The translations under genes and the position numbers were made by a program. Shown here piece after piece: positions 51,842 to 61,138 of a stretch of 64,000 nt of DNA. The stretch comes from CAIRDP01 sp037138335 (GTDB lineage Bacteria > Bacteroidota > Bacteroidia > Bacteroidales > FEN-979). The notes below the pieces were generated by a model that was given only the letters and a program-made list of their open reading frames with translations, searched no databases and was not told where the DNA came from. The stretch is from NCBI GenBank assembly GCA_037138335.1, contig JBAXIO010000002.1:1-64000 (forward strand), in the 5' to 3' direction. How positions within the stretch are numbered: the stretch's first letter is position 1; each line of letters opens with the position of its first letter.

Positions 51842-51888
51842 AGTTCTGAATTTTTTTGTTGTTATCATCATCTCAAAAATTTTAACCG

Positions 51889-54800
51889 TTACAGTGAGTT
51901 CAAGTCAACAGGTCGCAACATCCCGAACCAGCGTATGGTCCGCTCGCCTAAGTCAGGAGATTTAACATGAATCAGGTAAACTCCGCCTGAAATAGGGATA
52001 CCGGCAAAATTCTTGAGATCCCAATCAACAGAGGTTTTTGAATCTGTATTGATACCGAGAGTGGATGAACGTGGTTCTACAATACTGGATTTATCGACGT
52101 TAAACTGGCGGATCAGCGTGCCGCTGAGATCGAAAATCGTAACAGTGCATTTTGTCGGAAGATTGATAATCTTGATCCTGTTGTCCAGCTGATTACGCTC
52201 ATAATCATCATATGCGTAATAAGGGTTGGGAACAACGTTGATCAGATCCATGTCACTGCTTGCTTTTTCAGCGTTATCCTTACTGGTTGCAATTGAAGCT
52301 GTATTGAACATGTAAATAGGGTAATTTCTGTTGAGAGTATCTGTGGATCCCGATGGAAGCGGCAGTGAGTAATACCTCTGATATGCCCTGTTCACGCGGA
52401 TCTTTATTGTAACCTGGTTATCCAGCCAGGGAACTCCGTCCACAGAAAGGGGTAATGAGGTATAGATTGCCGTTGAAAAGACCAGTTTTTTATAGATCTC
52501 AAGGGATTGGGAGAACTCGGTTGCAATGAAAGCACCTGCGTCATAAGCCGGGAATGTTACTTCAAGGGGAGAAACACTGATATGCTTATGATTCATAATA
52601 TAGATATAGTGCTGACCGCCGAAAACCGGGGTTCCTGAAGGGTTGAAGATGCGTGATGTTGGATTGAATATCATATCACTTCCATTGTCAGCACCAAGCC
52701 AGGAATTTTCACCGAAGACTATGTTCAGGCGTTCACCCGTTTCAATGTTGATGGCATATCCGGGGAACCAACTCATACCGATCGGGTTAATGTAGTTTGA
52801 ATTTTCCTGAGGATTTGTACTGTTTATTCCTGCGATCCCGTTGACATTTACAGATGGGGCGTTTCTCATTGTAAAAGCCGGGGCATGGCCCTGTGAAAGA
52901 GCAGGGTCAGGGCAGAGTTCAACAACACAGCAGCGGGTCCATTTTGATTTATCAGGCGTGAAAACGATGTCGACGCTTGGGATATCGGTGAGCGAGCAAT
53001 AATTCCGCTTCTGGTCAAGTGAATAAGCGGGGCCTACCCTGTTCGGGGTTTGTTCAGCCCCTGCAGTTAAAACATAGGGTGCCCAGGTAGCTCCCGGAGC
53101 GGTATTAAAAGTTTCTCCGTTGATAGTATAAGGAACACTGAGTGACTGAATCTTTCCAAGGCTCTTGTTCGGGTCCCAGGGACGCTTGTTCATGTCATAA
53201 TCGTTATACTTGGCAAGGGCTGTGTTTGTGGTGAAATATGTTCCTGCCCTGATCCAGTTCCTTGGGTCGGCTGGTATATCATCATCCGGAACACCGCTGA
53301 GCCATCTCTTGCTGCTGTCGGCATACATGGCCGTGGGAGCCCACAGGAATCCGTTGGAGGCAGATACCCCGGAAGAATTGACTGAGTCACCGGGGTAGGG
53401 AACCTGGTTGATTGTCAGAGCGAAGCCCAGATCAATGAAAAGGGATTCATACGGGTAGATGGTTGTGGTATCGGAGCGGTATGATTTAAAATTCGTCAGG
53501 TCAATCGCTGTCCAATGACCGAACTTGATATTTCTGTTATAAAACGGGTTCCCGGTTGGTCCGGTCACCATAGAATCAAGTTTGACCATGTATTTTCCAC
53601 TGGCTACATTCAGGGGGTCAATAACCTTTACTGCGATCGGTCCGTAACCCACCTTATACGTGGCTTTATATGCGATAGGATAGTCGGGGCTGCCATAAGT
53701 ATTGTTTACTGAATCTGCAGGGGGTTTCATCATAATGGTATCGATTGTGCCCTGGGAAAGATCCAGGATCATACCACCGTTGCCCTGTCCCTGGATACGG
53801 GTGATCACAGGTCCTACGCCATACGTGGAATTAATAACGGTACCGACCGGAATATGGGGAATTGCAGTGTAGGATTTAAGGTTGTTACGTCCCCTGAGGT
53901 AAGGCTTTTTCTGCCCGTCGAGACCGGTTGGATCGTTGGGGTTATACTGTTTATAATTATTATATGCATAAGCAATGACCATGAAATAATATTGCTTGTG
54001 ATTGATAAAAGTAGGATCCCCCTGTGAGAACAGATCGGTATTGAGTACGAAAGAATGCCTGATCCCTTCGTCGGTGCCGCTGACCATCACCTTGCCGGAA
54101 TTTCCGCCGAGTAAGGGGTCGTATTGCCAGTCAACAAGGGTTGTAACACCATTCTTTATATCGCATTCTCCAACCTGCCTGGCCTTGGTGGCATCGTCGA
54201 GGTCTGCAGCAGATACGGTAGCATCCTTAAGCTGGAAGATCTGGTACCCTTCGAAATGATATAATGAGTCATAACGTTTTGTGGAAGTTGTCGGGGTCTG
54301 GATAGTGGGGTCGTATTCCTGGTATTTTTCCTGGTAGTTACTGCCAGGATCATTGGTCTTACGGTTGGTAAGATAAAGAATAAGTTCCTGGTTGAGTTCT
54401 TCAATTGTAAGGTCGGGTGCATTGGGCCCGTTAAGAACTGCAAAACAGTTGTCGAACAGGGTCTGGCATTTATCATCAACCTGGCGGAGAAGTTCGACCG
54501 ACTCGAGATTTGTCCCTGAAATACTGCGTGCCCAGGGGATACCTACAGTGATATAGTTACAAGCCCCGGGGAGAAGGGTAAATTCACCGGCTGATTGCAT
54601 GAAACGACGGTCTGATGGGTTATTGCCTGCGGTAGCTTCAGTCCAGGTACCGGGCTTGTTGGGTTCGAGACCGTTGGTTCCCCAGAGGCATGGGTCGGAA
54701 TCGCCCGGGAACATGAAGTCGCAAACGGGGCCGTAGCCACCGCCGTTCAGCAGGTTACCGTTTCCGCCATAAACCATCTTTGTATTGTCAAGCCAGATAC

Positions 54801-56253
54801 CTTTAAGGTAATTATAGTACTGGGGTGCATAGGCGGGATCAAGCATATAAGCCGGAACGCCTGAATTGTTATGGTAAACAAAACGGCGCATACCGAAACG
54901 TTCATTGTCGGGAATGCCATCCCCGAAATTGATACCGTTGATAGCTTCGGATTTAACAAGGACCGATCCTGAATATTCTCCGTGGGCTCCCCAGGTCATG
55001 TCGATAAGCTGGTTATTATAGGTAACCATATCGCATTTGTTGGGCATGTTTTTAAATGAAGGGCCTTTGATACCAGGGCCATTGAAAGAGGGGTTATCAT
55101 AACCGTCGGCATCGAGATACGGGCCCTGGAAAAAGTCAACACCCACTGCGGGAGGATGGGCTCCGTAAGCTTCTACCTGTCCGGTCCCGTCGATGGGCTT
55201 GCCGTTGTAGCAATATCCAAGGCCGCGCATAACGTCGCAACCTACGTAATCGTCTCCGGCATAGCCAAGGTCGGGGTCAACCCATTGTGAAAAATAAGTA
55301 CCTGAGAGGGTATAGGTGGAACGGTTGATAAGTTCGTAAGAGTAAAATGTCATATTATTGATTTCGTCGTTGGTTGCAAAGGCGAAATACTGGGCACGGA
55401 TTTCCATACCAATCGGCGCGCCGTTTGTTTCAGAGTGATAGTTCCCCTTATCATTATATACGCTCCAGAGGGTCTGGTCGCCTTTGATGACCTGGTCAAC
55501 CAGGATACCGGCTGTGTCGGAAGCTTCACCGTTGCGGATATGTGCTCTTTTCTGGCGTTCACCTGCTTTCAGCTTGTTGGGGCAAAGATCGTTGGCAATG
55601 TCATAATAGGGATAGTCACCCTGTGAAGGTGTATAGATGCCGTCGCCATTCTGGTCGAAGAATGGGGCGAGGTACAGTGATTGTCCTTTTGAAGGGTCAC
55701 CGTTGCCGGGCCAGTTCTGAATGTTCTTGGGGATGGAATATTCAGGATAGGAGGTGGGGTCTTCGAACCATGCCAGGAATGCCGTGACATCTGCCCTGGT
55801 CATAGGATAAAGCTGGTCATATTTGGCACAGACGGCATCGGTTATTGATGCTGTGCCGTCAACGGTCAGCGGGCCGGGCCAGAAGTCATTATTGGTATGG
55901 GCAGAAGTAATCGTTGGCCCCTGACCATATTTATATGCAGCCAGTTTAAGGTTGTTGTTCATGTCGATACCCCCGATCCACAGGGAAAAAGAGAACATCG
56001 ACATTTTCTTGGAGCCTTTAGGGACTTCATACTGGGCATTCTCGAGGAACCAACCGTTACCGTAAGAATAAATGAGAGTTCTTACGTTATTTATATCGAG
56101 GTATTTATAGGCAGAACCCGGTGTACAGCCGGCGGCTGCTTCTTTCAGTGGGGAGCTCTTGGGATGCAACACGGGTTGTTCACGTGCGATGAGTGCATTA
56201 GTAGCCAGTAAAAAGCTAAGTGCAATCACTGAAACTCGAAATATATTTTTCAT
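51889..56253 (-). CDS. Very large exported protein with T9SS C-terminal sorting domain
   Basis: 1454 residues. Signal peptide (MKNIFRVSVIALSFLLATNA). Repeats of glycine-, proline- and aromatic-rich segments with Asp/Asn loops (DQNGDGIYTPSQGDYPYYD) suggest calcium-binding beta domains. The C-terminal about 90 residues (VPNPYYAYDDYERNQLDNRI through AGIPISGGVYLIHVKS) form a T9SS sorting domain. No enzyme motif was recognised. It lies 51 bp after the TonB receptor and 47 bp before the PorV-like gene, suggesting a surface assembly that handles one ligand. The start is chosen at the second ATG (56253). Confidence 0.78.
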   Translation of the reverse strand: MKNIFRVSVIALSFLLATNALIAREQPVLHPKSSPLKEAAAGCTPGSAYKYLDINNVRTLIYSYGNGWFLENAQYEVPKGSKKMSMFSFSLWIGGIDMNNNLKLAAYKYGQGPTITSAHTNNDFWPGPLTVDGTASITDAVCAKYDQLYPMTRADVTAFLAWFEDPTSYPEYSIPKNIQNWPGNGDPSKGQSLYLAPFFDQNGDGIYTPSQGDYPYYDIANDLCPNKLKAGERQKRAHIRNGEASDTAGILVDQVIKGDQTLWSVYNDKGNYHSETNGAPIGMEIRAQYFAFATNDEINNMTFYSYELINRSTYTLSGTYFSQWVDPDLGYAGDDYVGCDVMRGLGYCYNGKPIDGTGQVEAYGAHPPAVGVDFFQGPYLDADGYDNPSFNGPGIKGPSFKNMPNKCDMVTYNNQLIDMTWGAHGEYSGSVLVKSEAINGINFGDGIPDNERFGMRRFVYHNNSGVPAYMLDPAYAPQYYNYLKGIWLDNTKMVYGGNGNLLNGGGYGPVCDFMFPGDSDPCLWGTNGLEPNKPGTWTEATAGNNPSDRRFMQSAGEFTLLPGACNYITVGIPWARSISGTNLESVELLRQVDDKCQTLFDNCFAVLNGPNAPDLTIEELNQELILYLTNRKTNDPGSNYQEKYQEYDPTIQTPTTSTKRYDSLYHFEGYQIFQLKDATVSAADLDDATKARQVGECDIKNGVTTLVDWQYDPLLGGNSGKVMVSGTDEGIRHSFVLNTDLFSQGDPTFINHKQYYFMVIAYAYNNYKQYNPNDPTGLDGQKKPYLRGRNNLKSYTAIPHIPVGTVINSTYGVGPVITRIQGQGNGGMILDLSQGTIDTIMMKPPADSVNNTYGSPDYPIAYKATYKVGYGPIAVKVIDPLNVASGKYMVKLDSMVTGPTGNPFYNRNIKFGHWTAIDLTNFKSYRSDTTTIYPYESLFIDLGFALTINQVPYPGDSVNSSGVSASNGFLWAPTAMYADSSKRWLSGVPDDDIPADPRNWIRAGTYFTTNTALAKYNDYDMNKRPWDPNKSLGKIQSLSVPYTINGETFNTAPGATWAPYVLTAGAEQTPNRVGPAYSLDQKRNYCSLTDIPSVDIVFTPDKSKWTRCCVVELCPDPALSQGHAPAFTMRNAPSVNVNGIAGINSTNPQENSNYINPIGMSWFPGYAINIETGERLNIVFGENSWLGADNGSDMIFNPTSRIFNPSGTPVFGGQHYIYIMNHKHISVSPLEVTFPAYDAGAFIATEFSQSLEIYKKLVFSTAIYTSLPLSVDGVPWLDNQVTIKIRVNRAYQRYYSLPLPSGSTDTLNRNYPIYMFNTASIATSKDNAEKASSDMDLINVVPNPYYAYDDYERNQLDNRIKIINLPTKCTVTIFDLSGTLIRQFNVDKSSIVEPRSSTLGINTDSKTSVDWDLKNFAGIPISGGVYLIHVKSPDLGERTIRWFGMLRPVDLNSL

Positions 56254-56304
56254 GGTTATATTATTTGTTTTCATACGTCAATCTTTATCCTTTAATTTCT
56301 CGTC

Positions 56305-59300
56305 TTAGAAATTGAACATTAGACCAAGTCTGATAGTACGCGGGTTGCTATAATTATAAGGGCTTGTCATCTGAATAGTATACATATCCCTGTATGCTGT
56401 CGGGTCTACCTGCTGATTGATCACAGTCTGCCATTCAGGGGCTGTAAGGAATCCGTCATCTTTCGGTGATCCGGTAGCCGGGTAAACCACAGTAACATTC
56501 TTTGTGTTCAGGAGGTTGTTGATTTCAAGATAAACATCCAGGCTGCCTGTTTTTTTCTTGTTCAAAGCAAAATCAAACTCTTTGTCGAGACGGAGGTTCA
56601 GCAGGAACTGCCATGGAAGACGTGCACCGTTTACAGAACCCTGGATCGGGCCCATTGCGCCAAAAGGAAGGATCTTGCTTGATTTGGTATAGGGTGTACC
56701 CGAACCACCGGTAAGCGTAAGGTTACCTCCGAAATTTGAAAGAAACTGCACGGGCGGTTTCCCTTTCTTTTTACGGTTGATAACGGGGCCGTTATAATCT
56801 TTGCCCGTTCCCCAGCGGTAGTCAATACTGATATTGAACTGGTGGCGGCGGTCAAAACCAAGTGGATTCAAAGTACGCAGGTTGGGCTGGTCGGAACGGA
56901 TAATACCGGAGGCCGCATCAGCATCTGAACCTGTACCGGTTGCAAACTGAAGTGTATAGTTGAAACGGATACGTGCGTTACCTGTGCGGCGGAGGTCATA
57001 GGTCAGGGTCAGACCTTTAACAGTTCCGAAGTCAATATTGTTGTAAGAGTAATATGTCTTGGGATATGCTCCTGATAAGCGGTACTGCTGGATCTGGTCG
57101 CGCATTTCACGGTAGAATGCACTCAGTTTAAGTGAAGAAGCATTGTTGATCTTCTGCTGGAAACCGATTTCATAATCGATGGTCTTCTCAGGTTTCAGGT
57201 TCGGGTTACGGATGGTACCGGTTGAGCCGGTTGTTGTAATGAACAGGTAGCGGATCGGGTCAACCTGGACCTGGCCCTGTGACGGACGCTGGGTTAAAAT
57301 GTCGTAATGGGCATAGAACAATGCATCGTCGGAAATCGGGAATGAGAAAGAAATACGCGGCATTACGTTTGTTTGCGGAGAATACTGTTTGAATACTTCA
57401 CCTGTTATGACCTGGTTACCCGGGTCAATCAGGTATGGTTTAACACCTGTGGGGTCAACAATGCGCGGGTCGCTGACAGGCGTGCCGTCCTTTGTGAACC
57501 AGTTATTGCCACTGCGGTATCCCGTGATATTGCCGGGATTGTACATGTCGTCGACATACACCACGTAGTCGCTTCCAATGCTGGTGGGCACAGAAATATC
57601 CTTTAAGGGTGTGCTTCCAAGTGAAGAAACCGTATAGGCAGGATAGAACAGGTATGGATCTTTTAAAACGCTCTGGTTTGCATCAAAACGGTCAACACGG
57701 ATACCGATATTGAAGATCAGATCTTTGAACGCGAACTTATCCTGGATATATCCGGCCATGTATATAGGACGGTATGCGCCGATCGGACGGGTGAAATTAC
57801 CGTTGGCATCTGTTGCTGTGAAGAAATCTTCAAAAGCAGGCTGGCCCGAAAGTTTATTCCCCATGTAATCATAACCGTAATATCCGACAAGGTTGCCGCC
57901 ATTATTCAAAAGCTCATCGGCACTGAACATGTCTACCGAAAATATCGAAGAACCGGCAGTGGTCGTATGAAGCTGCATGTTTTGATCGTAGTAGCTGATC
58001 GAATTGTTTGCGAAGTTGTAAGAGTCAATGTCGATAAGGTCTGTTCCGTTGGTGGGCAGGCCGAGTTTTTTACGCAGGTTGATGTCAAAATTGGGTTGAG
58101 ATAGCTGGTCATATTTACGGGAATAATTAATTGTATCCATAAACACTCCATCCCTGTATACCAGCTGGGGATTTGATTTGTCCAACTGTGAAAGCTGGAA
58201 GTTGGTCAGTCCTCTCATCAAAGGCCAGAGAGCTGTCCCTGTAAGGCCATATGCTCTTGCTGTCCTCTGCTGGTACTGGAGGCCTATCTGGATTTCATGG
58301 TTACCAAGGTCGGCTGCAAACGATGCATTAACAGCAATCTGGTCAGCGGTATTCTTGTTGTATCCTCCTGTACGGTCGCCTGTTGTAGCGAACATCCCGT
58401 AAGCTCCTGTGGGCTGCATCCCATTGATAAGTCCTCTTCCTGAAATAATATTTTCGATGTTATCATAATGGCCAGCAGGGTCAGTATAGAAGCCATAATA
58501 CTGTGAAGTCCAGTCTGAAGATTCAGGGTTGATATCTGAAGGTTTATAAACCACAATGGTATCCCTGGTGTTGTTCATCAGGTGAGCCCATTTATGGGCA
58601 ATACTGTCATAGGCAAGTTCAGCCGTATACTGGCGGATCTTATGGGTCTCAAAACTCCCCACGTACCCGTATTTAAAAATGTCTTTCTGCAGGGTGGGAT
58701 CTTCGGTCTCGTTATAATTCCTGGTAAAGTCGGCCCCGATGGAATAATACATGTTCTTAACGAACGACTTGCTGTCCTGGGCCTGGAGGAACCTCTGGGT
58801 GAAGCGGCCGTTAACGCGCCAGGTATATCCCTGTGAGAGGGAATTGCCTTCCCAGTTTAATAGCGAGTTGTAAAAACTGGGGTTATGGGTGTTATAATAT
58901 GCGAAAGTCCCTCCGAACGACAGGTTGATACTTCGTGATACCCTGAAATCAAGTTTACCGGAAATGTTCACATCATATCTCTTTGTGTTTAATGTGGATT
59001 TTGTTTGCTCATAATCATTAAACGTGAGGAATTCGTTATTATAGAAAACGCCCTGGGATTGACCATATTGACGTAATGGATTGGTTTTCAGATAAGACAG
59101 CATGTCGTTGTTCACTTTGTAGTTCGAATATGCTGCAGGGTTACCGTCTTTATTATAAATGAAGTCACCGGCAATGAAAAAGCCCATGATTGGCGTTTTT
59201 GTGCCTTTGACGGTATCTTTTTTGGAAAATACCGGGCCGGTAAAGTTCACGCCGAGACGGTTATAACCGAACGGATCCAGGTACTGGGAGGTCTGGAGGT

Positions 59301-60012
59301 CGATACCTCCGTTGAAATCTTTTGAAGGGCCTTTGGTTGTAACACTGATGATACCGCCGGTTGCATCCCCGTAAGCTGCGGGAGTACCGCCCAGGATAAC
59401 TTCTACCTGTTCAATGGCCGACTGGGGAAGCGAGTTGCTTCCTGTTACGCGCATACCGTCGATATAGTATACGGTTCCGGCTGTACGGGCACCACGCATA
59501 CTGGTGATATTACCATTGGCATCGGTTGTTACACCTCCCACGGTTGTTGCGACTGCTTCAGCCGAACGGTTGGCCATCTTGGCAATTTCATCGGATGTGA
59601 CCGTCCCCCCCGAAGTTGTCTGGTCTTTGGAGATAAGGGGCACTTTATAGTCGACAACCTGGACTTCCTGAAGGTTTGTAGCTGTTTGCTCGAGTTCCAG
59701 ATCCTGGAATGTGATCTTGTCAACAATGATCTGGATACCTTTCATCTGCATTGGCCTGTAACCAACATAGGATGCCTTAAGGTCAACTTTACCGCCGGGG
59801 ATAGGCTTGATCAGATAGTTGCCGTCAAAGTCAGTTGTGGCACCGCCCACCTGGACACCTCCGAGTTCAATGATAATGTTGGCAAAAGGAATCGGTTCCT
59901 TTGTGGCCTTGTCAACAATTTTCCCCTTCAGGGTACCTGATCCGGTTTGTGAGAATACCAACAAGCTTGTTGTCAGTATGAACGCAAGAGTTAATAGTAA
60001 ATTTCTTAACAT
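56305..60012 (-). CDS. TonB-dependent outer-membrane receptor
   Basis: 1235 residues. Signal peptide (MLRNLLLTLAFILTTSLLVF), an N-terminal carboxypeptidase-like beta-sandwich domain (about 25-105, LKGKIVDKATKEPIPFANII), a plug domain (about 125-235, MRGARTAGTVYYIDGMRVTG) and a 22-strand barrel ending in LGLMFNF. There is no neighbouring SusD gene, so it is not a classical SusC/D pair. It is first in an operon with a giant T9SS cargo and a PorV-like protein. Alternative start at 60021. Confidence 0.92.
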   Translation of the reverse strand: MLRNLLLTLAFILTTSLLVFSQTGSGTLKGKIVDKATKEPIPFANIIIELGGVQVGGATTDFDGNYLIKPIPGGKVDLKASYVGYRPMQMKGIQIIVDKITFQDLELEQTATNLQEVQVVDYKVPLISKDQTTSGGTVTSDEIAKMANRSAEAVATTVGGVTTDANGNITSMRGARTAGTVYYIDGMRVTGSNSLPQSAIEQVEVILGGTPAAYGDATGGIISVTTKGPSKDFNGGIDLQTSQYLDPFGYNRLGVNFTGPVFSKKDTVKGTKTPIMGFFIAGDFIYNKDGNPAAYSNYKVNNDMLSYLKTNPLRQYGQSQGVFYNNEFLTFNDYEQTKSTLNTKRYDVNISGKLDFRVSRSINLSFGGTFAYYNTHNPSFYNSLLNWEGNSLSQGYTWRVNGRFTQRFLQAQDSKSFVKNMYYSIGADFTRNYNETEDPTLQKDIFKYGYVGSFETHKIRQYTAELAYDSIAHKWAHLMNNTRDTIVVYKPSDINPESSDWTSQYYGFYTDPAGHYDNIENIISGRGLINGMQPTGAYGMFATTGDRTGGYNKNTADQIAVNASFAADLGNHEIQIGLQYQQRTARAYGLTGTALWPLMRGLTNFQLSQLDKSNPQLVYRDGVFMDTINYSRKYDQLSQPNFDINLRKKLGLPTNGTDLIDIDSYNFANNSISYYDQNMQLHTTTAGSSIFSVDMFSADELLNNGGNLVGYYGYDYMGNKLSGQPAFEDFFTATDANGNFTRPIGAYRPIYMAGYIQDKFAFKDLIFNIGIRVDRFDANQSVLKDPYLFYPAYTVSSLGSTPLKDISVPTSIGSDYVVYVDDMYNPGNITGYRSGNNWFTKDGTPVSDPRIVDPTGVKPYLIDPGNQVITGEVFKQYSPQTNVMPRISFSFPISDDALFYAHYDILTQRPSQGQVQVDPIRYLFITTTGSTGTIRNPNLKPEKTIDYEIGFQQKINNASSLKLSAFYREMRDQIQQYRLSGAYPKTYYSYNNIDFGTVKGLTLTYDLRRTGNARIRFNYTLQFATGTGSDADAASGIIRSDQPNLRTLNPLGFDRRHQFNISIDYRWGTGKDYNGPVINRKKKGKPPVQFLSNFGGNLTLTGGSGTPYTKSSKILPFGAMGPIQGSVNGARLPWQFLLNLRLDKEFDFALNKKKTGSLDVYLEINNLLNTKNVTVVYPATGSPKDDGFLTAPEWQTVINQQVDPTAYRDMYTIQMTSPYNYSNPRTIRLGLMFNF

Positions 60013-60200
60013 ACCATACAATTTTATGTTAGATTATGATGCGCTTGAAAAGGTGGTAAAAGTAATAATTATTTAAAATGAAATTCAAAATATTTCATAA
60101 GTCCCACAAATATATAACCATTCTAAATTAAATAAAAATTAACAAGATAAAATATTGAAGATCACGGCCGAAATTAAAATTTCCTATGGTAAAAATCCTA

Positions 60201-60455
60201 TCATCGTTTAACCGGGGTAAGGGAACCTGATTCTTTCCTGCTGTCATGCATCATTGCCTTGGTATTCTTCGATTGTATCTTTTTATGGCGCTTTACTGCA
60301 TCATGATATTCCTTCTCTGCTTTTTTCTGATTTCTTTCCCTCTCCTTATTGATTTTCTTCTGATTGACTTTATGCTCCTGCCCCTGAACCCCGGAAATTG
60401 AAAGGGCCAGTACCAATAAAATGAAAAACAAATACTTAGCCCTACCTAAATGCAT
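60201..60455 (-). CDS. Small exported highly charged protein (84 residues)
   Basis: A signal peptide (about 1-25, ending SGVQGQE) is followed by a Lys/Glu-rich helical stretch (KINKERERNQKKAEKEYHDA). It is predicted to be a periplasmic coiled coil. No recognised family. It is alone on its strand between the TonB receptor start and a plus-strand lipoprotein. Confidence 0.6.
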   Translation of the reverse strand: MHLGRAKYLFFILLVLALSISGVQGQEHKVNQKKINKERERNQKKAEKEYHDAVKRHKKIQSKNTKAMMHDSRKESGSLTPVKR

Positions 60456-60588
60456 GCTAAAGATGTTTTAAACCGTAATTCAGGAAAACCTTAGTACGAA
60501 AATACAAAATTCATTAAAACAATAGATTTAAAACCTAACATTTTTTTGCAGGCTGGAGGGAAAAATCATTCTCATGCAAGATTTGTCT

Positions 60589-60596
60589 TATTTTTG
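60589..60596 (+). promoter_or_regulatory. -7 box TATTTTTG of the Rieske-like lipoprotein
   Basis: TAnnTTTG match 22 nt before the ATG at 60619. Confidence 0.5.
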
Positions 60597-60618
60597 CGTT
60601 TGCTTATAAAACAATAAT

Positions 60619-61065
60619 ATGTTTTCATACAGACCCGTTAAAGCGGGCTTGGTTTTACTGTTGTTATTGCCCGCATTGATAATCTCCTGCGCCAAGAAGA
60701 GCGATGAACAGCAGCCCCAAATCCCATATGTGGTCGTTAATTTCGTTATAAACCCGAATTCGACCCAGTTTATTGAACTGAACCATATCGGAGGATACGT
60801 TCCTGTAACGGGGGGATACCGTGGAATAATCATTTATCGCAAGTCGGAGACAGAGTTCATGGCTTATGAAAGGGCCTGTGCGTACGATCCGACAGCTGAC
60901 AGCGCCCAGGTAAGGATGGAGGTTTCGGGAGTTACCTGTTATTGCCCCAAATGCAAATCGAAATATATCATCCTTGACGGTTCCCCGTATCAAGGGCCAT
61001 CGCACTGGGCATTAAAGCAATACCGCACAAATTACGACGGAACATATCTGTACGTGTCGAACTGA
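60619..61065 (+). CDS. Lipoprotein resembling a degenerate Rieske domain
   Basis: 148 residues. Lipobox LIISC (Cys24). The C-terminal half has the layout of a Rieske ferredoxin fold: ERACAYDP, then CYCPKCKSKYIILDGSPYQG, then HWALKQY. In a true Rieske centre the ligands are C-x-H and C-x-x-H; here the histidines are replaced (CAYDP and CPKC). A 2Fe-2S Rieske cluster is therefore unlikely, though the four cysteines could bind zinc or form disulfides. No neighbours suggest a pathway. Confidence 0.65.
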   Translation: MFSYRPVKAGLVLLLLLPALIISCAKKSDEQQPQIPYVVVNFVINPNSTQFIELNHIGGYVPVTGGYRGIIIYRKSETEFMAYERACAYDPTADSAQVRMEVSGVTCYCPKCKSKYIILDGSPYQGPSHWALKQYRTNYDGTYLYVSN

Positions 61066-61138
61066 TAGTCACATAACAGTGAACAGTGAACAGTGAATTA
61101 TCACCAGTCACGAGTCACCAGTCACCAGTCTCCCTTCA
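61066..61138. repeat. Low-complexity spacer (GTGAACA / CACCAGT words)
   Basis: Contains AACAGTGAACAGTGAACAGT and CACCAGTCACGAGTCACCAG-like runs between the convergent lipoprotein and ahcY genes. Same vocabulary as 18806-18897 and 40097-40175. Confidence 0.75.
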
